From contig CAZYVA010000076.1 in the NCBI GenBank assembly GCA_964650695.1, forward strand, positions 1 to 9,072: 9,072 bases of DNA, read 5' to 3'. The notes beneath the pieces were generated by a model. That model saw only the letters and a program-made list of their open reading frames with translations, had not been told where the DNA came from and did no database searches. Below, in pieces: positions 1 to 6,403 of the stretch. Every line of letters starts with the position of its first letter. The stretch's first letter is position 1. A program made the position numbers and the translations under genes. The DNA is from CAZYVA01 sp964650695 (GTDB lineage Bacteria; Bacillota; Clostridia; Lachnospirales; Lachnospiraceae).

Positions 1-1029
1 AATGTTGCGGTCGCCACAGTGGGGGACGTGATGGACCTGGTGGATGAAAACCGGATTTTGGTGAAGGAAGGGCTTGCAAGGCTTTGCCATACTTCCAATC
101 TGGGGCTCAAAGCCCTGATGGAATGCACAGGCATCCGGGGCGGGTCTTTAGGCGCCTACCATATTGGTTTTATCCTGGGGCCCTGTTTAAATGCCAGCGG
201 GCGGCTGGACACGGCGAAGCGTGCGCTTGCGCTTCTGGAGGCAGGGACAAAAAAAGAGGCGGACCGGCTTGCCGGTGATCTGAAAGCCTTGAATGAAAGC
301 CGGAAGGATAAGACGAAAAAAGCGGTGGAGGAAGCCCTTTCGCTGGCGGAGCGTACAGATATGCAAAAGGACCGGGTGCTGGTCCTTTATCTGCCGGACT
401 GCCACGAGAGCATCGCCGGGATCGTGGCGGGAAAGGTGCGGGAGCGTGTTTATAAGCCGGTGTTCATCCTGACAGACAGCACAGAGGAAGGGATTGCCAA
501 AGGTTCCGGGCGCTCCATCGAGGCTTACCATATGTATGAAGGGTTGAACCAATGCCGGGAGCTTTTCATAAAATACGGAGGCCATCCGATGGCGGCAGGG
601 CTTAGCATGAAAAAAGAGGATATCGCCGTTTTCCGGGAGAGGATAAACGCGTGCTGTACGCTCACCGATGAACAGATGCAGGAAAAAATCGTGATAGATA
701 TGGAGATGCCGTTTTGCTGTGTAACGGAAGAACTGGTGCGGGAACTGACGCTTTTGGAACCTTACGGGAAGGGGAACCGGAAGCCGGTCTTTGCCTTGCG
801 TCATGTCTGTGTCATCAACCATCGGATCCTCGGAAAGCATCAGAATGTATTGAAACTTCTGCTCGAAGACAGGAACCGGACCCGGATCGAAGGGCTGTTT
901 TTCGGGGATATCGGGGATTTTCTGCAGTGCGTGGGCCAGGAGGTTATGATCACCTATTATCCGCAGATCAATGAGTACCAGAACCGAAAGACGCCGCAGG
1001 TCGTGATCACCCATTACCGCCCCTGTTGA
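1..1029 (+). CDS. recJ: Single-stranded-DNA-specific exonuclease RecJ, C-terminal part (5' end outside window)
   Basis: This is the last 342 residues of RecJ, the 5'-3' single-strand DNA exonuclease of recombination and mismatch repair. The reading frame is open from base 1, so the GTG at 19 is an internal valine and not a start. The fragment opens at the end of the DHH domain (ATVGDVMDLVDENR, residues 5-18), followed by GPCLNASGRLD (60-70). The DHHA1 domain shows DCHESIAGIVAGKV (133-146), GSGRS (168-172) and GGHPMAAG (193-200), the usual RecJ substrate-binding motifs. A C-terminal OB-like region starts near LLEPYGKGN (251-259). The N-terminal metal-binding DHH motifs lie upstream and cannot be checked. 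The frame is clean to TGA at 1027-1029. It converges on the transporter operon with only 14 bp between stop codons. The family call is firm. What precedes it in the genome is unknown. Confidence 0.95.
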   Translation, partial: NVAVATVGDVMDLVDENRILVKEGLARLCHTSNLGLKALMECTGIRGGSLGAYHIGFILGPCLNASGRLDTAKRALALLEAGTKKEADRLAGDLKALNESRKDKTKKAVEEALSLAERTDMQKDRVLVLYLPDCHESIAGIVAGKVRERVYKPVFILTDSTEEGIAKGSGRSIEAYHMYEGLNQCRELFIKYGGHPMAAGLSMKKEDIAVFRERINACCTLTDEQMQEKIVIDMEMPFCCVTEELVRELTLLEPYGKGNRKPVFALRHVCVINHRILGKHQNVLKLLLEDRNRTRIEGLFFGDIGDFLQCVGQEVMITYYPQINEYQNRKTPQVVITHYRPC

Positions 1030-1039
1030 GCAGGGGCGG
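1017..1039. terminator. Shared hairpin between convergent recJ and permease genes
   Basis: CCGCCCCTG (1017-1025) pairs perfectly with CAGGGGCGG (1031-1039) around a 5-nt loop, TTGAG. The recJ stop codon TGA lies inside the loop, so the left arm codes for the last RecJ residues. The hairpin sits 4 bp beyond the stop codon of the permease on the other strand, so it can serve both genes. Neither side has a real T-run: the plus strand continues CTTGTTACC and the minus strand GTAATGGG. It may therefore be a 3'-end stabiliser or a weak, factor-dependent terminator rather than a classic intrinsic one. Confidence 0.65.
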
Positions 1040-1043
1040 CTTG

Positions 1044-2450
1044 TTACCCATTCCGGATCGCTTCCAATGGGCTTAACCGCATGGCCCGTTTCGCGGGGAA
1101 GTACCCGGCGGCAACCCCTACCAGCATGGCAAAGCCGATGGAAGCGAGCGCAAGCCATAGAGGGATGTATGAGATATCGACCCCGCCGGTATCGATCATG
1201 TCTGTCTGTCCGGCGATCAGGTTGATGCCAAACGACATCACGAAGCTCAGGATATTTCCGGCTATGCCGCCGAGAAAGCCGATAAACGCGGCCTCCATCA
1301 AAAACATTGCCCGGATGTTCCCAAGGCTGCATCCGAGGACCTTCATCACCCCGATCTCTTTCGTCCGCTCGTAGGTGGACATCATCATGGTGTTGGCGAT
1401 CCCGATGGCTGCCACAAACAGGGAGACGGCTCCGATCCCGCCCAGCACGGCCTCGATGATGGCCATCTGCTGCTCGACGCTTTCCATCATCTCCGCGTTC
1501 GTCTCGACCGTGTAACCCATTTCCTTGATCTGTGTCGCCAGGGCGGAGACGTTGTCCGCATCGTCTGCCTTGATCTGCGCGTAGGAATAGCAAAAATCCT
1601 TCAGTGGTTTCCCGGCTTTTGTTTGAGGTTGTCCGGGGATCACCTTTCCGGAAAATTCTTTTTTCAGCACTTTCTTCAGCGTTTCCAGGTCACAGAACGT
1701 ATAGTAACCGTTCGCGTTATAATCCTCTACGCCGCCTTCCACGAGGCCGCAGGCATGGACGACATGTTTCTGGAGCGGCATACTGGCATTGCTGCTTTCC
1801 CCTTCGGAACCATCCTCGTTGGTCCCCAGGACGGCCGTGCTGTCCTCGGCGTAGTAGGTATCCTGGTCGAGGATTAAAAACAGGGCGTCGTTTTGGAAAT
1901 CAATATCCGGAAGTTCCCCGGTCTCCCAATAGCCGTTCCCGGTGCCTTTCTCATAGAAATTCGCGGGAACCATGTTCCCATATACAAGCTCAAGCTGGCT
2001 GCCCCCTTTTTTGGGGAGCCGCCCCCAGGACAGCTTGATGTTCCGGCTGGCGAGGGCTTCGGGCGTCATGGCGGTAAGCTCTACGGAACCTTCATATTTT
2101 CCTTTGAGCAGGGTGGCGGAGATGGTATAGACAGGTTCCACAGTGACGGTATGCTCCAGTGTTTTCAGCTTTTCGATGCAGCCGTCGTCTATGTATTCTT
2201 CGGACGCCGCATCGTTACTGCCGCCTGTGCCGTACATTTCTTCCCCGTTGGATCCGTAGACCGTCAGGGTGGTGATGCCGCCGTACTGTTCAATTTCTTC
2301 GTACATGGCTTGTTTCATGCCAAGGCCGAGGGAGATCATGACTACGATCGAGGCGGTCCCGATGATGACGCCCAACACAGTCAGGGATGTACGGAGTTTT
2401 CTCCTGCGCAGGTTATTCACGCTCATCTTCAGAAGGTCCATCCAGTTCAT
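1044..2450 (-). CDS. MacB/FtsX-type ABC transporter permease
   Basis: A 468-residue permease of the MacB/FtsX type, the membrane half of a mechanotransmission-type ABC transporter. It has the classical four-helix layout: TM1 at about 20-44, a large extracytoplasmic domain at about 50-330, TM2 at 333-357, TM3 at 380-412 and TM4 at 429-452. Family hallmarks are the N-terminal NNLRRRKLRTSLTVLGVIIG, the YERTKEIGVMKVLG motif after TM2 (360-373), and the C-terminal PAKRAMRLSPLEAIRNG. The outer domain is acidic and serine/glycine-rich in places (for example 207-225). The ATG at 2448-2450 is preceded by GGAGG with 9-nt spacing. The start lies inside the end of the upstream gene (38-bp overlap), which suggests translational coupling. 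There is no ATPase domain; that is encoded separately at 3941-4666. The substrate is unknown; export of peptides, lipids or antibiotics, or envelope signalling, are all possible for this family. Confidence 0.9.
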   Translation of the reverse strand: MNWMDLLKMSVNNLRRRKLRTSLTVLGVIIGTASIVVMISLGLGMKQAMYEEIEQYGGITTLTVYGSNGEEMYGTGGSNDAASEEYIDDGCIEKLKTLEHTVTVEPVYTISATLLKGKYEGSVELTAMTPEALASRNIKLSWGRLPKKGGSQLELVYGNMVPANFYEKGTGNGYWETGELPDIDFQNDALFLILDQDTYYAEDSTAVLGTNEDGSEGESSNASMPLQKHVVHACGLVEGGVEDYNANGYYTFCDLETLKKVLKKEFSGKVIPGQPQTKAGKPLKDFCYSYAQIKADDADNVSALATQIKEMGYTVETNAEMMESVEQQMAIIEAVLGGIGAVSLFVAAIGIANTMMMSTYERTKEIGVMKVLGCSLGNIRAMFLMEAAFIGFLGGIAGNILSFVMSFGINLIAGQTDMIDTGGVDISYIPLWLALASIGFAMLVGVAAGYFPAKRAMRLSPLEAIRNG

Positions 2451-3939
2451 ACAGCAAATCCTCCTCTTCTTTTTTCGCTGCTTTCTGTTTCCGCCTTTTG
2501 CGGATGGCGGCGGCCGCCATTATGGCCGCGGCGGCGGCAGCAACGATCAAAACAGGGACAGCCGGGAAGCGGCTTTTTTGCCCATCTTCCGCCAAAGCCA
2601 TATCCTCCATGCTTTCTTCCTCCTGCGGTGCGACTTCAAGCATAAAGGACTGTTCCTGTGCAAAGACCTCGCCGTCTTCATCCTCATAGGTCATGGTCAT
2701 GGTGACCGGTTCCGGGCCGGCGCTTTCCTTTATGCCTGCCAGCATAGCGTCGATGGAAGCGGAAGCGCCGGATTCCACGTTGCCCACAAAGACTTCTTCC
2801 TTGTCAATGCAGTTTCCAGTGAAAATGGCTTTGACGTTGTATAGCTTGATCCTCCCCAGGTTGTAAAGGCTGCACATGACATTGGCTTCATCATCTATGC
2901 CGATGCTTTCAGGGGAAATCTCAAAATCACTGAATTCGAACCGTGCGTCCTGCTTTACAGGTATGGACAGGCTTGAGGACGCTTCGATGGCCGTGGAATC
3001 CTTATCCTCGTATTTCATGCTCAGTTCCACACTGTAAGGCTTCTGCAGGAGGTCGGATTTCGCGTTGAGCTGTATGGAAATATCTGCGGTTTTGCCCGCG
3101 TTGATGCCGTCTAAATATATACTGCTGCTCCCGGAGGAGGGCAGGAAAGCGGGGGCGGTTGTCTGCTCGTCGCTTCCCTCCACCGGAGCCGTCAGGTCAA
3201 AGAGCAGATTTTTTACTTTTGATTTTTTGGACGTATTTTTCAGGTGGATGGTGAGGACAAAATCACTTCCTGCTTTTACGTTTTCCGGATCCGTACGAAA
3301 GCCGGTCACGATGACGCGCGGGACGGAACCGCTGGCGTCGCTGCTGCCGGAGCTGTCGGAGTAGGAGGCGTCTCCGTTGCTGATATCCTGGGAATCCCCG
3401 GAGGAGCCGGATGTTTTCTTTTTCGTGGTTGCCTGTGCGCCATCTTCCTGCGTGTTTACAGGCGCGGCTTCCGCCTGCTCTTCTGGCTTTGCGGCCGCGT
3501 TTATGTAAAAGGTTTGTTCGCCAGTCTTTGTATCGGAACCATAGGTGTATTGGTACGTAAAAGAAAGCGTGTAACGCCCGCTTTGGATATCGTCGCGTTC
3601 GGTAAAGGAAAAGGCAGCTTTGCCGGTGTCGCCTGCTTTTATCGTATCAAGCTTTGCGGTATATTTCTGGTAGTCGGTCTTAAAAGGCCATTTGGCGCTG
3701 TCGTCCCCGTGAAGTTCCGGCGATATCTGGAAACCGGTGATATCGCTGGAGCCGTTATTTTTGACCTCTATTACAAAATCCTGTGCTTTCTGGTACTCGT
3801 AAGTCGGGACTTTCCCGCCGGGGGTGGAAAGATCCAGTTCTGTCCCGTCCGAGGCTGCTGCGGCCTTTGCCGGGGTGTTCCAGAGAAAGGCTGTCAGTGC
3901 GGCCGCCATAAGCGCTACGGCTATTTTTCCTTTTGTCAT
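2413..3939 (-). CDS. Secreted, C-terminally membrane-anchored Ig-like (CARDB/COG1361-type) protein of an ABC transporter operon
   Basis: A 508-residue exported protein. It has a signal peptide (residues 1-27, basic MTKGK start, hydrophobic core, then TPAKA cleavage-like motif). Three predicted beta-sandwich, CARDB/NEW3-like domains follow at about 36-148, 208-328 and 334-437, seen as repeated patterns of the type FVIEVKNNGSSDITGF and FVLTIHLKNTSKKSKVKN. A Ser/Gly/Asp/Lys-rich flexible linker spans about 150-206. An alanine-rich transmembrane helix (about 459-479) is followed by RKRRKQK and an acidic cytoplasmic tail (480-508). The body is thus outside the cell, held by one C-terminal helix. 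It lies between the ATPase (1-bp gap, TGA-A-ATG) and the permease (38-bp overlap), so it is very likely a partner of that transporter. It takes the place occupied by MacA/HlyD-type adaptors in other MacB systems but has no visible coiled-coil or HlyD features. An AGGAGG lies 9 nt before the ATG. Its precise role is not established by sequence. Confidence 0.8.
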   Translation of the reverse strand: MTKGKIAVALMAAALTAFLWNTPAKAAAASDGTELDLSTPGGKVPTYEYQKAQDFVIEVKNNGSSDITGFQISPELHGDDSAKWPFKTDYQKYTAKLDTIKAGDTGKAAFSFTERDDIQSGRYTLSFTYQYTYGSDTKTGEQTFYINAAAKPEEQAEAAPVNTQEDGAQATTKKKTSGSSGDSQDISNGDASYSDSSGSSDASGSVPRVIVTGFRTDPENVKAGSDFVLTIHLKNTSKKSKVKNLLFDLTAPVEGSDEQTTAPAFLPSSGSSSIYLDGINAGKTADISIQLNAKSDLLQKPYSVELSMKYEDKDSTAIEASSSLSIPVKQDARFEFSDFEISPESIGIDDEANVMCSLYNLGRIKLYNVKAIFTGNCIDKEEVFVGNVESGASASIDAMLAGIKESAGPEPVTMTMTYEDEDGEVFAQEQSFMLEVAPQEEESMEDMALAEDGQKSRFPAVPVLIVAAAAAAIMAAAAIRKRRKQKAAKKEEEDLLYELDGPSEDERE

Positions 3940-3940
3940 T

Positions 3941-4666
3941 TCATTTTTCCTCCTGGTTTGTATATTTTACAGGTTGTCCCTGTTTTTCGATTTTTATGAT
4001 CTTCCCGTCGCTGATGTGGAATATCCGGTCGGCGTAAGCGGCGAGATGGTTGTCATGTGTAACCATGACCAGCGTTTTTTCCCGCTTTCGCACTACGCTT
4101 TGCATCAGACGCATCACATCCTCTGAAGTGTGGGAATCCAGGTTCCCGGTCGGCTCGTCGGCAAAAATGATTTTCGGGTCTGCCACAAGCGCCCTCGCCA
4201 CGCCGACCCGCTGCTGCTGTCCGCCGGACATCTGGCTGGGCATATGCTTCTTGTGCTTTTGGAGCCCTACGAGCCGGATCATTTCATCGGCTTTTTTCAG
4301 GCGGCTTTCCTTTTTCTCCCCTCTGAAAACAAGGGGGAGCGCCACGTTTTCCATGGCGTCCAGCGTCCCCATCAGATGGAAGGACTGGAAGATAAATCCA
4401 ATATTCATCCGCCGGAACGACACCAATTCTCCTTCATCCAGATGCTCGATGTGCCGCCCGCCGATGACGATCTCGCCTTTCGTGGGCTTTTCCAGCCCGG
4501 CGAGCATATGGAGGAGCGTAGATTTGCCGGAGCCGGACGTCCCTACGATAGCGCAGAACTCCCCAGGATAAATAGTGAAATCCACGCCGTCCAATGCCCT
4601 TACGATCTCATCCCCTACCCTGTAAAGCTTATAGAGGCCATGTACACGGATGACAGGCTTGTCCAT
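3941..4666 (-). CDS. ABC transporter ATP-binding protein, MacB/LolD family
   Basis: A complete 241-residue ABC ATPase that powers the permease encoded two genes downstream. All motifs are intact: Walker A GTSGSGKST (42-50), Q-loop glutamine in FIFQSF (Q94), signature MSGGQQQRVGVARAL (146-160), Walker B IIFADEP with catalytic E171, D-loop GNLD (174-177) and H-loop histidine in VMVTHD (H204). The length and the signature region match the MacB/LolD/FtsE group of ATPases, which pair with FtsX-like permeases. It is the first gene of the operon. Its last codons (NQEEK) contain the AGGAGG that serves the next gene, and its TGA is one base from that gene's ATG. Its own ribosome binding site is weaker: AAAGGA at 4677-4682, 10 nt before the ATG. 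The substrate cannot be told from the ATPase. Confidence 0.95.
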   Translation of the reverse strand: MDKPVIRVHGLYKLYRVGDEIVRALDGVDFTIYPGEFCAIVGTSGSGKSTLLHMLAGLEKPTKGEIVIGGRHIEHLDEGELVSFRRMNIGFIFQSFHLMGTLDAMENVALPLVFRGEKKESRLKKADEMIRLVGLQKHKKHMPSQMSGGQQQRVGVARALVADPKIIFADEPTGNLDSHTSEDVMRLMQSVVRKREKTLVMVTHDNHLAAYADRIFHISDGKIIKIEKQGQPVKYTNQEEK

Positions 4667-4683
4667 TTCCCTTTTGTCCTTTC

Positions 4684-4710
4684 GTAACTGTCCAGTACCT
4701 CCACAGTTAC
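4684..4710. promoter_or_regulatory. Perfect inverted repeat in the leader of the transporter operon, probable operator or RNA hairpin
   Basis: GTAACTGT (4684-4691) and ACAGTTAC (4703-4710) are perfect 8-bp arms separated by 11 bp. A third, degenerate half-site, CAGTACC (4693-4699), makes a second overlapping dyad, ACTG-TC-CAGT. The repeat ends two bases upstream of the AAAGGA ribosome binding site of the ATPase gene and lies downstream of the candidate -10 at 4736-4741. It could be an operator, since TetR-type repressors often bind such dyads at efflux genes. It could also be an RNA hairpin next to the start site, in which case the loop would present GGAGG. No regulator gene is present in the window. 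Confidence 0.5.
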
Positions 4711-4735
4711 ATCCTTTCTTTTTTGCTATGGGCTT

Positions 4736-4763
4736 ATCTTACCATAAGAAACCGATATAAAAA
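4736..4763 (-). promoter_or_regulatory. Candidate extended -10 promoter for the ABC transporter operon
   Basis: Read on the minus strand, TAAGAT (4736-4741) preceded by TGG forms an extended -10. A poor -35, TTTTTA (4758-4763), lies 16 bp upstream within an AT-rich stretch. A short dyad, CTTAT/ATAAG (4733-4748), overlaps the -10. The position suits the operon, giving a leader of about 60 nt, but the -35 matches consensus only weakly. Confidence 0.3.
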
Positions 4764-4904
4764 TAAAGAAATTCTTAAGATAGTATGAAGGGCGCTAGTA
4801 CAGGAGGCCGGTGTTTCCGGGATGCAGCGATCATTCAAAAAAGAGATCCTTCAATCAAGCCGGGAAATCCGGGGTTGTTGTACATGAAAGCAAAGTCCAT
4901 GACA

Positions 4905-5001
4905 GCATATTTGCCGCAAAGAAGTCTAAACAAAGATGTATTAACCGTATCGTTGTAAGGCTGCAGCTTCAGGAAAAGCCCCATGCATATTTTGCGGCAA
5001 A
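4905..5001. repeat. Two copies of a GCATAT-TTTGC-GCAAA element, 80 bp apart
   Basis: The first copy is at 4905-4920 (GCATATTTGCCGCAAA) and the second at 4985-5001 (GCATATTTTGCGGCAAA). Each contains a near-palindrome, TTTGCCGCAAA (4910-4920) and TTTGCGGCAAA (4991-5001), which are exact reverse complements of each other. The pairing of a dyad with the same flank GCATAT is what a pair of regulator binding sites would look like. The elements lie upstream of the helical-protein gene. Chance cannot be ruled out. Confidence 0.4.
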
Positions 5002-5088
5002 TGGGTTACACTAATTTTTGTTGCTATCTGCGGTCACGGATGCCCATTTACCGGGCATTCCATGAGAAAGTGACTCAAGTATTTACGC

Positions 5089-5100
5089 GGAGGAAAGGGG
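5089..5100 (+). promoter_or_regulatory. Ribosome binding site region with two possible starts
   Basis: GGAGG at 5089-5093 lies 9 nt before an in-frame TTG (5103-5105). A second purine stretch, AAGGGG (5095-5100), lies 8 nt before the ATG at 5109. Both starts give the same protein apart from two residues. This site argues against the longer open frame that begins at 4983. Confidence 0.6.
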
Positions 5101-5108
5101 CATTGGCG

Positions 5109-5567
5109 ATGGGACAGGAAAAAGGGCAGGCACAGAAAGGCAAGCATACAAAACGGCTGCTGGATGAATGCAGCTCCGGCTGTAAGATGGCGTTGGAGAG
5201 CATCAACCAGATCCAGCAGTATGTCAAAGATGAAAAACTGAAAGAAGTGATCGAGAAATACGACGACGAACACAAAACGCTGCAGATGAGATGTATGGAG
5301 CTGTTGGTTTCCGAAGGGGGAGAGGGGAAGGATCCGAACCCGATGGCGGAGATGTTTTCCAGGGTATCAACGGAGATGAAGATGATGGTGAAGGATACCG
5401 GCACGCAGATTGCTAAAATCCTGATGGATGGGTGCAATATGGGGGTGCAGTCCATCACGGAGCATATCCACCAATATTCAGAAGCATCCACGGAAGCAAA
5501 AGACATAGCGAAGGATTTGGTGAAATGTGAAGAGCGGTTTGCGGATGAGATGAAGCAGTTTTTGTAA
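5109..5567 (+). CDS. Small all-helical protein, ferritin-like four-helix-bundle look, function unknown
   Basis: A 152-residue soluble protein with no signal peptide or membrane segment. I do not recognise a named family. It appears to consist of four amphipathic helices at about 14-39, 42-68, 77-108 and 109-151, with a glycine-rich loop at 69-76. Carboxylates and histidines recur at helix positions that could coordinate metal in a ferritin-like bundle (E30, E54-H55, E89, E118-H119). Cysteines at 21, 25, 62, 109 and 140 are also notable. The lysine- and glutamine-rich N-terminus (1-15) is probably disordered. The gene stands alone, convergent with hpf and divergent from the transporter operon, and ends at a hairpin terminator. 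The start could also be the TTG six bases upstream, but ATG is preferred. That it is a gene is likely; the ferritin-like fold is my inference from helix pattern only. Confidence 0.75.
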   Translation: MGQEKGQAQKGKHTKRLLDECSSGCKMALESINQIQQYVKDEKLKEVIEKYDDEHKTLQMRCMELLVSEGGEGKDPNPMAEMFSRVSTEMKMMVKDTGTQIAKILMDGCNMGVQSITEHIHQYSEASTEAKDIAKDLVKCEERFADEMKQFL

Positions 5568-5592
5568 AAGCGCAGGGATGATCGGGAGCGTG

Positions 5593-5627
5593 GGGGCTGC
5601 CTTGCGGGCAGCCCCTCCTGTTCTTGC
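5593..5627 (+). terminator. Rho-independent-type terminator of the helical-protein gene
   Basis: GGGGCTGCC (5593-5601) pairs with GGCAGCCCC (5607-5615) around the loop TTGCG, giving a perfect 9-bp GC-rich stem 25 bp after the stop codon. It is followed by TCCTGTTCTTG, an interrupted T-rich tail. The stem is strong and the tail is weak. It could also stop transcripts reading in from hpf on the other strand. Confidence 0.75.
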
Positions 5628-5637
5628 TGAAACGGAT

Positions 5638-5676
5638 GCTCTTTCAGGCCGCTGAACCGATGCCGCCGGAAAGAGC
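5638..5676 (-). terminator. Inverted repeat just downstream of hpf, possible 3' end
   Basis: GCTCTTTC (5638-5645) and GAAAGAGC (5669-5676) are perfect 8-bp arms around a 23-nt GC-rich interior. It lies 13 bp beyond the hpf stop codon. There is no T-run on the minus strand after the arm (ATCCGTTTC), so it would be a weak terminator or an mRNA-end stabiliser. Confidence 0.35.
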
Positions 5677-5689
5677 AGCAGCGGTTATG

Positions 5690-6226
5690 TTAAGAAAATT
5701 CCGGCTCAATCAGACCGTAAGTCCCGTTCTTCCTGCGGTAAACCACATTGACTTCCTCGGTCTCCGCGTTGCAGAATACAAAGAAATCGTGTCCGAGAAG
5801 CTCCATCTGGACGCAGGCATCCTCCGGGTACATGGGTTTGATCCCGAAATGCTTGGTGCGGACAATCTGGACGCCGCTATCTTCCGGCGTGTTGTCGTCT
5901 TCCTCAAAAAACTCCTGTTTAAAATTGCCCCCCTCCTGATAGCGTGCGATCAGTTTGGTCTTATATTTGCGGAGCTGGCGCTCGATCACTTCTTCCACCA
6001 GGTCAATGGAGACATACATATCCGTGCTGGACTGCTCGGAACGGATCACATCTCCCTTTACCGGGATGGTCACCTCGATTTTCTGGTGTTCCCTTTGGAC
6101 GCTTAAGGTGACATGGATCGTCGTGTCTGAAGTGAAGTATCGTTCAAGCTTGCTCAGCTTGTTCTCAATGGCTTTGCGTAAAGCTGGCGTTACATCGATG
6201 TTTTTGCCTATGATGATAAATTTCAT
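5690..6226 (-). CDS. hpf: Ribosome hibernation promoting factor, long form
   Basis: A 178-residue long-form HPF, the cytosolic factor that inactivates ribosomes in stationary phase by binding the 30S decoding site and pairing 70S into 100S dimers. The N-terminal S30AE domain (about 1-98) shows MKFIIIGKNIDVTPALR and the basic stretch RQLRKYKTKLIAR (83-95). An acidic linker (about 99-117) leads to the C-terminal dimerisation domain (119-177) with IVRTKHFGIKPMYPEDACVQ and the family ending VVYRRKNGTYGLIEPEF. The length is normal for the Gram-positive long form. The start at 6224-6226 is chosen because AAGGAG (6235-6240) lies 8 nt upstream and the product begins as the family does. The in-frame ATG at 6280 would add 18 residues with no homology to the family. 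It lies downstream of the PsiE-like gene but has a candidate promoter of its own. Confidence 0.97.
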   Translation of the reverse strand: MKFIIIGKNIDVTPALRKAIENKLSKLERYFTSDTTIHVTLSVQREHQKIEVTIPVKGDVIRSEQSSTDMYVSIDLVEEVIERQLRKYKTKLIARYQEGGNFKQEFFEEDDNTPEDSGVQIVRTKHFGIKPMYPEDACVQMELLGHDFFVFCNAETEEVNVVYRRKNGTYGLIEPEFS

Positions 6227-6234
6227 ACAGTCAA

Positions 6235-6240
6235 CTCCTT
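6235..6240 (-). promoter_or_regulatory. Ribosome binding site fixing the hpf start
   Basis: AAGGAG on the minus strand, 8 nt before the ATG at 6226. It selects the 178-residue form over the longer frame from 6280. Confidence 0.85.
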
Positions 6241-6374
6241 TGCGGAAATATTTCAGTAAACCGCGCCAGAGGCTTATCACACAGTGAAGCCTGTTTTTTA
6301 CCCATACAGCGCTGTTGTCCCATAGCGGTATCTATCCTGTGAAAGCAACGTGGAAACGATTTCCTGATATATGG

Positions 6375-6403
6375 AGTATAGCATGTTTCGCGGTTAATGT
6401 ATA
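6375..6403 (-). promoter_or_regulatory. Candidate promoter for hpf
   Basis: On the minus strand, TATACT (6375-6380) preceded by TGC is an extended -10. TATACA (6398-6403) lies 17 bp upstream as a 4-of-6 match to the -35. The -35 lies at the junction with the PsiE-like gene's last codons. The leader to the hpf start would be about 140 nt. It contains a 10-bp palindrome, ACAGCGCTGT (6306-6315), flanked by two CCCATA copies. A role in growth-phase control is plausible but not shown. Confidence 0.45.

Larger units (their letters stand above)
4667..5108. other. 442-bp gene-free region between divergent genes
   Basis: The left part (4667-4790) is AT-rich and holds the operon leader and candidate promoter. 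The right part has a paired repeat (4905-4920 and 4985-5001) and a small dyad ATGCCC/GGGCAT (5040-5058) in the leader of the plus-strand gene. An open frame of 49 codons on the minus strand (4984-4835) reads as a reasonable peptide but has no ribosome binding site. A 67-codon plus-strand frame (4811-5014) is equally unsupported. I found no convincing sigma-A promoter for the gene at 5109. Confidence 0.5.

Noticed and set aside
187..1593. Long minus-strand open frame (468 codons) across recJ and the permease end
   Set aside because: It runs antisense to recJ and in another frame of the permease. Its composition is rich in Arg, His and Pro and it has no domain motifs, so it is a shadow.
2505..2545. 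GC-rich palindromic tract of GCC/GGC repeats
   Set aside because: It is explained by the alanine-rich transmembrane helix of the Ig-like protein (codons GCC, GCG, GCA), so it needs no regulatory role.
1893..2645. 250-codon plus-strand open frame
   Set aside because: Antisense to the permease and Ig-like genes, both of which have clear family features and ribosome binding sites.
3244..3999. 251-codon plus-strand open frame
   Set aside because: Antisense to the Ig-like protein gene and the ATPase end; Gly/Val/Phe-rich shadow with no start signal.
4983..5108. Upstream extension of the helical-protein gene
   Set aside because: The extra 42 residues do not resemble the helical body, and a good GGAGG lies inside the extension just before 5103/5109.
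6227..6280. 18-residue N-terminal extension of HPF
   Set aside because: The inner ATG has AAGGAG at 8 nt and matches the family's usual first residues.
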